Assembly (NCBI GenBank): GCA_963666705.2
Contig: CAXXKO010000026.1
Location: 310,001 to 374,000 of the forward strand
Reading direction: 5' to 3'
Source of the DNA: G963666705 sp963666705
Lineage (GTDB): Bacteria; Pseudomonadota; Alphaproteobacteria; CADEGL01
Length of the DNA stretch: 64,000 nucleotides
Shown: positions 8,567 through 20,611 of the stretch, piece by piece
Layout: each line of letters opens with the position of its first letter
Position numbering within the stretch: position 1 is the first letter of the stretch
The notes under the pieces: generated by a model
Seen by the model: the letters and a program-made list of their open reading frames with translations, nothing else
What the model was told of the DNA's origin: nothing
The model's database searches: none
Made by a program: the position numbers and the translations under genes

Positions 8567-9439
8567 ATGATCCTGCCCGACTCCCTGGCCCGGCGGCTCC
8601 TGGCCAAGCACGGCGTGGCGTGGGCCGAGGCGGGCGCACCCTGTGGCTCGCTCGCCGTCGCCCTCGACCGCGACGGGCGCCGCCACAATTTCATCGCGAG
8701 GCGCGGCGACGGCGCGGGCGAGCCGCTGTACCAGGCCATCGATCCTCTGACCGGCCTCATGCCCTTCGCTGGGCGCCGGATGGGTGGGCTGCTCGGCCTG
8801 TCCCTCGACGGTATGCTCGCCGGCCTCTACGGCCTGGCGCTCGCCGAGGATGCGCTCAACGTCGTCATCGATCCCTTGTTGGTGAACGGAGTGGGCGAGG
8901 CGCGGGCCGGCGGGGTGCGCATCGAGGTCGACCCCATGGCCGGGTTCCGCCATCCCGAGTGGGCGGAGCATGCGCTTGCGCGCGCCGGCACGCCGTTCGA
9001 GCGGGCGCTCTTCGAAGTCGGCGCCATCGCGGCCGAGGTCGATGCCGGGGGCACGCTCGCGGGTGTCGTGAGCGGGGCCGGGCTGATGATGGCGTCGCTC
9101 GACATCTTCACCGCCCTGGGTGCCCGGGTGCGCTGCATGGTCGATATGCAGGGCGTCCCCCTCCAGGGTGAAGAGGGGATGCGGCGCCTGATCGAGCCCG
9201 TGGCGCGGCTTGGCCCCGATGTCGTCTTCATCGGCGGGCGCTTCCAGGCCCCGGTCGCCCAGGGTTTTGCCCGCGCGGTCCTCGCCGTCCACGGCAAGAC
9301 GCCGTTGCGTGGCCGCGTCTTCACCTGGGTCGCCGGCAACACGGCGGACGAGGCGATGGCCCTCTTCAATGACGCCGGCTTCGAGGTGTTCGGCGAGCTG
9401 CGGGATGCCATCGAGGCATCTGCGGCGGCGGCGGGGTAG
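8567..9439 (+). CDS. Succinyl-CoA synthetase beta-like protein lacking the ATP-grasp N-lobe
   Basis: A 290-residue protein related to the SucC beta subunit, which is normally about 388 residues. Residues 8-30 resemble the start of SucC (ARRLLAKHGVAWAEAG). Roughly 75 residues that would hold the ATP-grasp N-lobe and its glycine/lysine nucleotide loop are then absent. The match resumes at AIDPLTGLMPFAGR and FRHPEW and continues through the CoA-ligase domain (GAGLMMASLDIFTALG). The pairing with the next gene, 9 bp away, supports a two-subunit acyl-CoA synthetase. Whether it still uses a nucleotide is unclear. It might be regulatory, or be a CoA-transferring enzyme with another phosphate donor. 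Confidence 0.7.
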   Translation: MILPDSLARRLLAKHGVAWAEAGAPCGSLAVALDRDGRRHNFIARRGDGAGEPLYQAIDPLTGLMPFAGRRMGGLLGLSLDGMLAGLYGLALAEDALNVVIDPLLVNGVGEARAGGVRIEVDPMAGFRHPEWAEHALARAGTPFERALFEVGAIAAEVDAGGTLAGVVSGAGLMMASLDIFTALGARVRCMVDMQGVPLQGEEGMRRLIEPVARLGPDVVFIGGRFQAPVAQGFARAVLAVHGKTPLRGRVFTWVAGNTADEAMALFNDAGFEVFGELRDAIEASAAAAG

Positions 9440-9448
9440 GCGGCGGCG

Positions 9449-10321
9449 ATGGCGATCCTCCTCAATTCCGGCACCCGCGCCGTTCTTCAGGGCATCACGG
9501 GCAAGGTGGGCAGCGCCTTCGCCGCGCGCTTCCTCGCCGGCGCTTCACCACTCGTGGGCGGCGTGACGCCGGGGCGCGGTGGCCAGCTCGTCGCCGGGCT
9601 GCCGGTCTTCGTGTCCTGTCACGAGGCCGTCGCCGCCCTCGACGCGAACGCGAGTTTCATGACCGTGCCCGCCCCCTTCGCCCTCGACGCCGTGTACGAG
9701 GCGGTCGATGCCGGCATCAAGGTCATCACCCTCTATATCGAGAATATGCCCCGGCTCGACGCGGTGCGGGCGGTGAGCTATGCCCGCGCCCGCGGCGCCT
9801 GGGTTCTGGGGCCGAACTCGGCCGGCTGCGTCAGCCTCGGCCTGGCCAATTTCTCCGAGATGGACGAGAGGTTCCTGATGCCGGGCTCAATCGGCATCGT
9901 GGCCAAGAGCGGCGCCATGTGCGCCGAGACGGCGCACTACCTGGCCCAAGCCGGGTACGGGGCCACCAGCATCGTCTCCATCGGCGGCGACACGGTCATC
10001 GGCACCAGCCACGGCGACATCCTGGAGATGTTCGAGGCGGACCCTGAGACCAAGGCGGTCGCCATGGTGGGGGAGATCGGCGGTCGCTCGGAGCTGGAAG
10101 CCGCCCAGGTCGTGGCGCGCATGTCGAAGCCCGTCGTCGCCCTCGTGATCGGCCACCACGCGCCGGCGGGCAAGCAGATGGGCCATGCCGGCGCCTGGAT
10201 CGGCGACGCGGCGGAGAACGCGCCCGCCAAGACCGACGCCCTCCGTGCCGCCGGGGCCTGGATCGCCGGCGACATCACCGATATGGGCGCGCGCATGCGC
10301 GAAGCCCTCGGCGACGCCTAG
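9449..10321 (+). CDS. Succinyl-CoA synthetase alpha-like acyl-CoA ligase subunit
   Basis: A 290-residue protein, the same size as SucD and collinear with it. The CoA-binding Rossmann start is QGITGKVGSAFAARF, followed by GGVTPGRGG, LGPNSAGCVSLG, SKSGAM-like VAKSGAMCAE and GIGGD-like SIGGDTVIGTSHGDIL. The phosphohistidine loop MGHAGAWIG has its His near residue 245. It forms the partner of the short SucC-like protein upstream and probably activates a carboxylic acid other than succinate. Its stop codon TAG is part of the CTAG into which a MITE has inserted, so the coding frame ends exactly at the element. Confidence 0.82.
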   Translation: MAILLNSGTRAVLQGITGKVGSAFAARFLAGASPLVGGVTPGRGGQLVAGLPVFVSCHEAVAALDANASFMTVPAPFALDAVYEAVDAGIKVITLYIENMPRLDAVRAVSYARARGAWVLGPNSAGCVSLGLANFSEMDERFLMPGSIGIVAKSGAMCAETAHYLAQAGYGATSIVSIGGDTVIGTSHGDILEMFEADPETKAVAMVGEIGGRSELEAAQVVARMSKPVVALVIGHHAPAGKQMGHAGAWIGDAAENAPAKTDALRAAGAWIAGDITDMGARMREALGDA

Positions 10322-10582
10322 TACCCACTTTCATAATTCCGTGTGCCATACGATCGCTTTTCCCGTCTCCTCGGTAGGAGGGGGCGCGCCGACGATGCCG
10401 GGGCATCGTCAAGCATTCCCGACGCCCCGAGGGGGCGGGAAAAGCGACCCGTAGGGCGGCGCCCCGAGGCCCCCGGACGTCGTCGCGCGCCGCTTGTGAT
10501 GCCCCGGCATCACGGCGCGCCACCCTCCTAGCCGGGAACCTCGGGGCGCCGTCGTATGGCACACGGAATTATGAAAGTGGGT
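10322..10582. mobile_element. CTAG-targeting MITE, copy A (261 bp)
   Basis: The element has about 32-bp terminal inverted repeats starting TACCCACTTTCATAATTCCG and ending in the exact inverse. It is flanked by CTAG at 10318-10321 and 10583-10586. Inside are two long GC-rich hairpins with GATGCCGGGGCATC and GATGCCCCGGCATC loops. It contains no gene. Near-identical copies lie at 12412, 24682 and 33144, plus a short copy at 53048. The left CTAG carries the stop codon of the SucD-like gene. Confidence 0.93.
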
Positions 10583-10837
10583 ACTAGTATTCGCGCCCAT
10601 ACCGATACATGAATCCCCCTCACCCCAGCCCTCTCCCCGAGGTGAGAGGGAGGCGTTTCACGACGCCGTCGTATGGCACACGGAATTATGAAAGTGGGTA
10701 CTAGTATTCGCGCCCATACCCATGAATCCCCCTCACCCCAGCCCTCTCCCCGAGGTGAGAGGGAGGCGTTTGCCGCCACACCTCTCCCTCTCCCCTCGGG
10801 GAGAGGGTTGGGGTGAGGGGGTGAGCGAACGCAGATC
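10548..10837. repeat. Tandem duplication of MITE end plus palindromic GC-rich repeat
   Basis: The 117 bp from 10548 (the right end of MITE A and the flanking sequence through GAGGCGTTT) is repeated from 10665 with a few differences. A second MITE right arm therefore ends at a CTAG (10700-10703) without a left arm. From 10704 to 10837 the sequence holds inverted CCCTCTCCCC / GGGGAGAGGG blocks like those at 22777, 31492 and 46257, and closes at another CTAG (10838-10841). It fills the gap before the CoA ligase and has no coding potential. Confidence 0.8.
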
Positions 10838-10860
10838 CTAGTCGGCGGAGCCACTCCAAG

Positions 10861-12411
10861 ATGCAGCACATCCCCGATCGGCCCACGGTGCGTGAGTTGC
10901 TGGAAGCGCGGGCGGCCAGCGACGGCGACCGTGTCTATTGCCGCTTCGGGGAGGAGGCCGTCACCTTCGCCGCGCTCGACCGGCGGGTGAACCGGTTCGC
11001 GAACGCGCTGCTCGCGCGCGGCATCGGGCCCGGCGACCGGGTGCCGATCATGCTCGCGAACCACCCCGCGCACCTGGTGCCCTTCTTCGCCCTGCAGAAG
11101 CTCGGCGCCTTGCAGGTCCCGATCAACACCCACCTGCGCGGCGCCGGCCTCGAATACCCGCTCCGCCATTCCGAGCCCAGGGCCGTGATCGCCGACGCGG
11201 CCTTCGCCGAGCGGCTGGTGCCGGCCCTCGAGGCCGTTCCGGTGGAGACGGTGATCTGGCACGGGGACGCGGTGGCTGGTGGCCTCGATTTCAGCGTGCT
11301 TCTGGCATCGGGCTCCGATGCCCCGCCAGCCGTGCCCGGCCCCGGCCCCGACGACGTGGTCTCGATCAGCTACACCTCGGGCACCACCGGCCCGCCCAAG
11401 GGGGTCATGGTGACGGACAAGATGTTCCGCTGCGCCGGGCGCGCCACTATCTTGATGGGGGACGTAAGGCCCGGCGACGTCATGTTCCTGTGGGAGCCGC
11501 TCTACCATATCGGCGGCAGCCAGGTGATGGTGACGGCCCTCGTCCAGGACATCGAGATAGCACTCTTCGACGGCTTCTCGGCCTCGGCCTTCTGGGGCCA
11601 GGTGCGGGCGTCCGGCGCCACCCAGATCCACTTCCTGGGCGGCGTCCTCCAGATCCTCCTGCGCCAGCCCCCGGACGCGCGCGACCGGGAGCACAGGGTG
11701 CGCGTGGCCTGGGGCGGCGGCACGCCGGCGGCCGTCTCGCGCGCCTTCACGGCGCGTTTTGGCATCCCCGTCCACGAGAGCTACGGCATGACCGAAGCCT
11801 CCAGCATGACTTCGATCAACACCGAGGGCCGCACCAACAACATGGGCCGGCCGGCGCCCTATTTCGAGGTCCGCGTGGGGGACGAGGAGGGCCGGTCGCT
11901 GCCCCTCGGCCAAAGCGGCGAGATCCAGGTGCGCGAGCGCGAGCCGGGCCTCCTCATGAAGGGCTACTTCAAGAACCCCGAGGCCACCGCGGCCGCGCTC
12001 AAGGACGGTTGGCTCCACACCGGCGACCTCGGGTGTCTGGACGCCGAGGGCTACCTCACCTTCCGCGGCCGCTTGAAGGATTCGATCCGCCGGCGGGGCG
12101 AGAACGTCTCGGCCTGGGAGGTGGAGCACGTGGTCATCGGTCATCCGGGGGTCGAGGAGTGCGCGGTCGTCGGCGTCGAGGCGGACGTGGGCGAAGAGGA
12201 CATCAAGCTCTTCGTCAAGGCCGCCCAGGGCCACACACCGGCGCCCCACGACATCATCGCGTGGTGCGCCAAGGACCTGGCCCGCTTCCAGTTGCCGCGC
12301 TACGTGGCCTTCATCGACGACTTCCCCAAGACAGCCACCCACCGCATCCGCAAGGATTGGCTCTCCCGCGCCATAGACGATTGCTGGGACAGGGAGGCGG
12401 AGAAAGCCTAG
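10861..12411 (+). CDS. AMP-forming acyl-CoA synthetase (CaiC-like)
   Basis: A 516-residue ANL-superfamily ligase that activates a carboxylate to an acyl-adenylate and then an acyl-CoA. The P-loop YTSGTTGPPKG is at about residue 171-181. HESYGMTEAS, DGWLHTGDLG and the FRGRLKDSIRRRGENVSAWEVE hinge region follow (hinge RGENVS), and the C-terminal catalytic Lys is in THRIRKDWL. It most resembles crotonobetaine/carnitine-CoA ligases, but the substrate is uncertain. Both ends are bordered by repeats, and the TAG stop codon is the CTAG target of MITE copy B. Confidence 0.87.
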   Translation: MQHIPDRPTVRELLEARAASDGDRVYCRFGEEAVTFAALDRRVNRFANALLARGIGPGDRVPIMLANHPAHLVPFFALQKLGALQVPINTHLRGAGLEYPLRHSEPRAVIADAAFAERLVPALEAVPVETVIWHGDAVAGGLDFSVLLASGSDAPPAVPGPGPDDVVSISYTSGTTGPPKGVMVTDKMFRCAGRATILMGDVRPGDVMFLWEPLYHIGGSQVMVTALVQDIEIALFDGFSASAFWGQVRASGATQIHFLGGVLQILLRQPPDARDREHRVRVAWGGGTPAAVSRAFTARFGIPVHESYGMTEASSMTSINTEGRTNNMGRPAPYFEVRVGDEEGRSLPLGQSGEIQVREREPGLLMKGYFKNPEATAAALKDGWLHTGDLGCLDAEGYLTFRGRLKDSIRRRGENVSAWEVEHVVIGHPGVEECAVVGVEADVGEEDIKLFVKAAQGHTPAPHDIIAWCAKDLARFQLPRYVAFIDDFPKTATHRIRKDWLSRAIDDCWDREAEKA

Positions 12412-12673
12412 TACCCACTTTCATAATTCCGTGTGCCATACGACGGCGCCCCGAGGTTCCCGGCTAGGAGGGTGGCGCGCCGTGATGCCGGGGCATCACT
12501 AGCGGCGCGCGACGACGACCGGGGGCCTCGGGGCGCCGCCCTACGGGTCGCTTTTCCCGCCCCCTCGGGGCGTCGGGGACGCTTGACGATGCCCCGGCAT
12601 CGCCGGCGCACCCCCTCCTGCCGAGGAGACGGGAAAAGCGATCGTATGGTACACGGAATTATGAAAGTGGGTA
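12412..12673. mobile_element. CTAG-targeting MITE, copy B (262 bp)
   Basis: This copy is in the opposite orientation to A. The CTAG repeats at 12408-12411 and 12674-12677 supply the TAG stop codon of the acyl-CoA ligase on the plus strand and, read in reverse, the TAG stop codon of the minus-strand gene at 12674-13231. The inverted ends and both internal hairpins are complete. Confidence 0.93.
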
Positions 12674-13231
12674 CTAGTCCAGCGCCAGCCGCTCGCCCGT
12701 TGCGTCGTCGCCCAGCCGGTCGAGCAGGGATTCGACGAGCTGCTCGGCGAGGCTGAAGGCGCGGGAGCCGCTCACATGGGCGATGGCGGTCGCTTTCCAG
12801 AGGGGATCGGCGCCCGCTTCGCCGAGGCTCAGATCGACCCGGTAACGCCGCCGGGACGGCCGGCCACCGAGGCGGCCCAGTGGAACCTGCAGGTTGAAGC
12901 TCAAGCTGTCGACGCCGCCCGAGCCGGCACGGCCCTGGACGGCGAGCGGTCCCTGCCCCCCGGATATGGCGGCGATGTCGGTGTCGATGGTGAGGGCGAG
13001 CGCCGCCCCCGACTCGTTGCGGAAGCCGTGGGCTTCGAGGCCCGCGGCCACCAGCGGCCGCAAGTCCTCGTTGATGGCGGAATCGCGCCGGAAGACGATG
13101 GCGACGGCGGCGCCCGCCGGCAGCGCGGCATAGGCGCTCGCATAGAGCATCGCCTCCTCGCGCGCTCCCTCGGCCGCCATCGCCGTCGGGGCGAGCAGTA
13201 GCAGGAGAAGCGCCGAGACGCGCCTAACCAC
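12674..13231 (-). CDS. Exported protein of unknown function (185 aa)
   Basis: The start is a GTG at 13229-13231. A clear signal peptide (VSALLLLLLAPTAMAAEG, cleavage near residue 20) shows export. The mature part has alternating beta-strand character (ALALTIDTDIAAISG, LSFNLQVPLG) and a C-terminal helix, reminiscent of small periplasmic DUF-type proteins, but I cannot name a family. It overlaps the stop of the YeeE-like gene by 8 bp, so the two are translationally coupled. Its stop codon is formed by the CTAG bordering MITE B. Confidence 0.7.
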   Translation of the reverse strand: MVRRVSALLLLLLAPTAMAAEGAREEAMLYASAYAALPAGAAVAIVFRRDSAINEDLRPLVAAGLEAHGFRNESGAALALTIDTDIAAISGGQGPLAVQGRAGSGGVDSLSFNLQVPLGRLGGRPSRRRYRVDLSLGEAGADPLWKATAIAHVSGSRAFSLAEQLVESLLDRLGDDATGERLALD

Positions 13232-14270
13232 GGCCGAGGAGGGTGCCGATGCCCCCCACCTCCAGGTACTTGAGCCCGCAGACCGCCCCGCCGATGATGC
13301 CGAAGAGGGCGAGGAACGATCCGATCGCCAGGGTCGAGACGCCGGTCATGGCCTGGCCCACGGTGCAGCCGAGCGCCAACGTGCCGCCCACGCCCATGAG
13401 GGCGGCGCCCACCAGATGCCGCCCGACGTCGGCGGCGTCGGCGAAGGTCTCGGCCCGGAAGTTGCCGCCCACGAGCACGGCGAGTGCCGCGCCCGAGACG
13501 ACGCCCGCCGCCGCACCGAGGCCGAAGAGGGCGCGGCCGCCGCCGGCGAAGAGCGCAAGCCCACTCGTGGCGAGCGGCAGCACGAAGTTGAGCGAATCGG
13601 GCCGCCAGATACCGAGCTGCGTGGTGGCGAGCCAGCCGAGTGGCACCAGCGCGCCGAGGATGAGCCCGGCGGCGAGGTTGCGCGCCGATCCTCGAAACCT
13701 GGCGTCGGCCAGGCAAAACGCGATCAGAGCGCCGGCGATGACAGCCGTCAGCCCGATCCGCGCGGTCGTCTCCGGCGCGCCCGTAAGGCCCGCGACCAGC
13801 CCGCCGAGGTCCCACGGCCCGAAGCCCGGGGTTGTGAGGTCGAGGAAGGGCCTGAGATATAGGGGGAATACCCAAAGGGTGACCGCGGCGAAGGCGGTGA
13901 AGACGACAAGCACGGCGAGGGCCTTCAGGCTCCCCGCCCCGAGGCGCACCAGATTTCGCTGGACACAGCCCCCGGTCAGCACCATGCCGAAGCCGAAGGC
14001 GAGCCCACCCAGGAGGACCAACCCCCAGACATGCGCGTAGGATAGATAAATCGAATCGTCGATCCGCACGAGGCCCGCCGCGGCCAAGCCTTGGGTCCCG
14101 GCGAGGGCCACCGCGATGGCCAGCATCCAGGCGCGAAAACGCCGCCAGTCGCCGACGAGGAGGATGTCGGTCACCGCACCCATGGCGCAGAAATTGGCGC
14201 GCAACGCCGTCGCACCGAAGGCGATGCCGAGGGCGAGCCCGGCCAGGAGGGCCGGCACCTCACCGGCCAT
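13224..14270 (-). CDS. YeeE/YedE (SoxT-type) sulfur-compound transporter
   Basis: A 348-residue inner-membrane protein with about nine to ten hydrophobic helices. It carries the family's conserved cysteine motifs: LRANFCAMGAV near residue 25, LTGGCVQRNLVRLGAGS near residue 98, and LGCTVGQAMTGVS near residue 303. Thiosulfate or other reduced-sulfur uptake has been shown for relatives. It is a full-length two-repeat version. It is divergent from the CoA-transferase gene across a 110-bp gap that must hold both promoters, and is coupled to the exported protein downstream. Confidence 0.88.
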   Translation of the reverse strand: MAGEVPALLAGLALGIAFGATALRANFCAMGAVTDILLVGDWRRFRAWMLAIAVALAGTQGLAAAGLVRIDDSIYLSYAHVWGLVLLGGLAFGFGMVLTGGCVQRNLVRLGAGSLKALAVLVVFTAFAAVTLWVFPLYLRPFLDLTTPGFGPWDLGGLVAGLTGAPETTARIGLTAVIAGALIAFCLADARFRGSARNLAAGLILGALVPLGWLATTQLGIWRPDSLNFVLPLATSGLALFAGGGRALFGLGAAAGVVSGAALAVLVGGNFRAETFADAADVGRHLVGAALMGVGGTLALGCTVGQAMTGVSTLAIGSFLALFGIIGGAVCGLKYLEVGGIGTLLGRG

Positions 14271-14380
14271 GGCGCGGGCCGCACGGGTTCATGAGGTCGT
14301 GGAGCATGGGCCTACAAATACGACGTTGGGATGGTTGAGGGAATCAGATAGGGTCTTCGCCCTGATTCGCCAACCGGGCC

Positions 14381-15526
14381 GTGGATCCCATGTCCGACGT
14401 GCTGAAGGACATCCTCGTGGTCGCGGTCGAGCAGGCGGTGGCCGCGCCCTTCCTCTCGTCACGCCTCGCCGACACGGGCGCCAGGGTGATCAAGGTCGAG
14501 CGGGCGGAGGGCGATTTCGCGCGCGGCTACGATCATGCGGCGCGGGGTCAGAGCGCCTATTTCGTGTGGCTCAACCGGGGCAAGGAATCGGTCGTCCTCG
14601 ACATCAAGGACGCAGGCGACGCGGCCCTCCTCCACCGCATGATCGGCCGCGCGGACCTCTTCATCCAGAATCTCGCCCTGGGTGCTGCCCAGCGCGCGGG
14701 CTTCGGCTCGGAAGCGCTGCGCGCGCGCCATCCCCGCCTCGTCACCTGCGACATCAGTGGCTATGGCGAGGAGGGGCTGTACCGGGACATGAAGGCCTAC
14801 GACCTCCTCATCCAGGCCGAGAGCGGGCTCGCCGCCATCACCGGCACCCCCGACGGGCCGGGGCGCGTCGGCGTCTCGCTGGTGGACATCGCGGCCGGGA
14901 TGTACGCGCTGATCGGCGTCTACCAGGCCTTCCTCGAGCGCGAGCGCACGGGCCGGGGCAAGGGCATCAAGGTATCGCTGTTCGACGCCATGGCCGACTG
15001 GATGACCGTGCCGCTGCTGCACACGGTCCATGGCGGCAAGGCGCCCGCGCGCGTCGGCCTCAACCACCCCTCGGTGGCCCCCTCCGGCGCCTATGGGACG
15101 GGCGACGGCGGCCAGGTCGTCATCGCCGTCCAGAACGAGCGCGAGTGGGCGAGCTTCTGCGCCGGTGTCCTGGAGAAGCCCGGACTGGCGACGCACCCGG
15201 ATTTCGCCGGCAACGCCGCCCGCGTCGCCAACCGCCCGGCCCTCGACGCCGAGATCGGCGCCGTCTTCGGTGCCCTGGGCCGCGCGGCGGTCGTCGAGCG
15301 GCTGGGCGCGGCGAACATCGGCTACGGCGCCGTCAACGCGGTCGAGGACCTGGCCCTCCACCCCCAGCTACGCCTCGATCCGGTGGAGACGCTGGGTGGG
15401 CGGATCGAGGTCGTGGCCCCGCCGGTGCGCGAGAGCGGGGGGGAAGGCGCCTACCGACCCGTGCCCGCCCTCGGCGCCCACACCGACGCCATCCGCCGGG
15501 AGTTCGCCGCGCCCGACGGCGATTGA
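14381..15526 (+). CDS. CaiB/BaiF family III CoA-transferase
   Basis: A 381-residue enzyme that moves CoA between carboxylic acids through an aspartyl thioester. The sequence has the family's interlocking architecture: VEQAVAAPFLSSRLADTGA and VIKVERAEGDFARGYD at the N-terminus, LNRGKESVVLDIK, the catalytic Asp region in SLVDIAAGMYALIG (about residue 167-180), and GRGKGIKVSLFDAMADWM. Two near ATGs (14381, 14390) are possible starts. The substrate cannot be assigned. It precedes the ABC exporter by 82 bp. Confidence 0.88.
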   Translation: MDPMSDVLKDILVVAVEQAVAAPFLSSRLADTGARVIKVERAEGDFARGYDHAARGQSAYFVWLNRGKESVVLDIKDAGDAALLHRMIGRADLFIQNLALGAAQRAGFGSEALRARHPRLVTCDISGYGEEGLYRDMKAYDLLIQAESGLAAITGTPDGPGRVGVSLVDIAAGMYALIGVYQAFLERERTGRGKGIKVSLFDAMADWMTVPLLHTVHGGKAPARVGLNHPSVAPSGAYGTGDGGQVVIAVQNEREWASFCAGVLEKPGLATHPDFAGNAARVANRPALDAEIGAVFGALGRAAVVERLGAANIGYGAVNAVEDLALHPQLRLDPVETLGGRIEVVAPPVRESGGEGAYRPVPALGAHTDAIRREFAAPDGD

Positions 15527-15608
15527 GCCTCATTCAGCGGCTTCTCCCCCTTGCCCCGTTCGGCGCGGCGGCTTAGGTATCCTTCGTCATAGGAGAAGGT
15601 TCCGGCAC

Positions 15609-19208
<3,600 letters not shown>

Positions 19209-19319
19209 CGCCGGCCTCGAGTCGCACGAGTCGCTGGTTTGGAAGCGGTTTCGCGCGCTAGAATAGCCGATCCATTGGGGTCTTGGTCGATAGAGGTGCG
19301 GGGAGGGCCGTCGCCGATC

Positions 19320-20582
19320 GTGGTTGAATCGAAGCGCACAAGCGGGTCGCACATCATCCTCACCTCCCACCCCGGCGGGCGGGAGCGCGAGCCCGTGCCC
19401 ATATGCTGGGGCGCCGGGACGGCCGCCGCCCGCGGGCCCGTCATCGGCACGGTGACCGAGCCGAGGTACCGCAACGTGATCGGCACCCATTCCGGATCCT
19501 ACGCGGTCTACCGCGCCCTGGCTGTCGCCGCCGGCAGCCTCAGCCCGTTGCACGTCCCCGACCTCACGGACACCGCGCCGGCGGAGGCGATCGGCCCCTT
19601 CCCGCAATGGTCGGACCCGTCGCGGATCGTCTCGCTCGACCCCTGGGGGCACCTCACGAGCGAGAGCTTCGCCGAGTCGATCGTGGCCGGCCTCGACATT
19701 CGCCCCACCATCGCGGTCACCAAGGCGCGCATCAACATGCCCGAGCTCAAGGCCGCCATGGAGGATCGGCGCCTGCGCAGCGACAACCGTATCCTCGGCC
19801 CCGGCGGCGACGCGCGCGTGACCAAGGCGGCCATCGACCCGGTCTGGCACCTGCCCGGCATCGCCACGCGCTTCGGCATCGAGGAGAGCGACCTGCGCCG
19901 CGGCCTCTTCGAATATACGGGGGGCATGTACCCCGAGCTGGTGACGCGGAGCGACATGACCGTCTTCCTGCCCCCGGTGGGCGGCCAGACGGTCTATTTC
20001 TTCGGCGACGTGTCCCGCCTGGGCGAGGCCGGCACCGAGGTCGCCTGCCGCGTGCATGACGAGTGCAACGGCTCGGACGTCTTCGGCTCGGACATCTGCA
20101 CCTGCCGGCCCTACCTGGCCCACGGCGTCGAGATCTGCGTCGAGACGGCCCAGCGCGGCGGCGTCGGCGTCATCATCTACAATCGCAAGGAGGGGCGGGG
20201 CCTGGGCGAGGTGACCAAGTTCCTGGTCTATAACGCGCGCAAGCGCCAGCCCGGCGGCGACCGCGCCGAGCGCTATTTCGAGCGCACAGAATGCGTCGCC
20301 GGCGTCCAGGACGTGCGCTTCCAGCAGCTCATGCCCGACGCCCTGCACTGGCTCGGCATCCGGCGCATCGACCGCTTCGTCTCCATGAGCGACATGAAGC
20401 ACGACGCCATCACCAGCCAGGGCATCGAGATCGGCGAGCGGGTCGCGATCCCCGAGGGCCTGGTACCCGCCGACGCGCGGGTCGAGATCGACGCCAAGCT
20501 CGCGGCCGGCTACCACACGGACGGGCCGGTGCCGGGCGCGGCCGAGCTCGCCGCCCCCAAGGGCCGGGACCTCGGGGATTAG
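19320..20582 (+). CDS. URC1/urg1-type GTP-cyclohydrolase-II-like enzyme of uracil catabolism
   Basis: A 420-residue protein homologous to GTP cyclohydrolase II but longer at the N-terminus, as in fungal URC1/urg1. In the RibA-like half, the Zn-binding cysteines lie in HDECNGSDVFGSDICTC, the catalytic loop reads YNRKEGRGLGEVTKF, and SMSDMKHDAI replaces the usual TNNP-K motif. The known role of URC1 is to open the pyrimidine ring at the UMP level. The start is uncertain: GTG at 19320 or an in-frame TTG at 19239. The next two genes are the other core members of the URC pathway, which fixes the assignment better than homology to RibA alone. Confidence 0.85.
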   Translation: MVESKRTSGSHIILTSHPGGREREPVPICWGAGTAAARGPVIGTVTEPRYRNVIGTHSGSYAVYRALAVAAGSLSPLHVPDLTDTAPAEAIGPFPQWSDPSRIVSLDPWGHLTSESFAESIVAGLDIRPTIAVTKARINMPELKAAMEDRRLRSDNRILGPGGDARVTKAAIDPVWHLPGIATRFGIEESDLRRGLFEYTGGMYPELVTRSDMTVFLPPVGGQTVYFFGDVSRLGEAGTEVACRVHDECNGSDVFGSDICTCRPYLAHGVEICVETAQRGGVGVIIYNRKEGRGLGEVTKFLVYNARKRQPGGDRAERYFERTECVAGVQDVRFQQLMPDALHWLGIRRIDRFVSMSDMKHDAITSQGIEIGERVAIPEGLVPADARVEIDAKLAAGYHTDGPVPGAAELAAPKGRDLGD

Positions 20583-20611
20583 CGCCGAAATCCGGGCTCC
20601 CGGCCGCAACT

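Noticed and set aside
10409..10600. Small open frames inside the MITE copies (also at 12433, 24703, 33196, 53044)
   Set aside because: They arise from the GC-rich hairpins, appear on both strands and have no start signals or conservation beyond the DNA repeat itself.
19239..20582. Riboflavin-pathway GTP cyclohydrolase II (ribA)
   Set aside because: The N-terminal extension, altered C-terminal motif and the adjacent DUF1688 and upp genes fit URC1 better, and no other rib gene is present.
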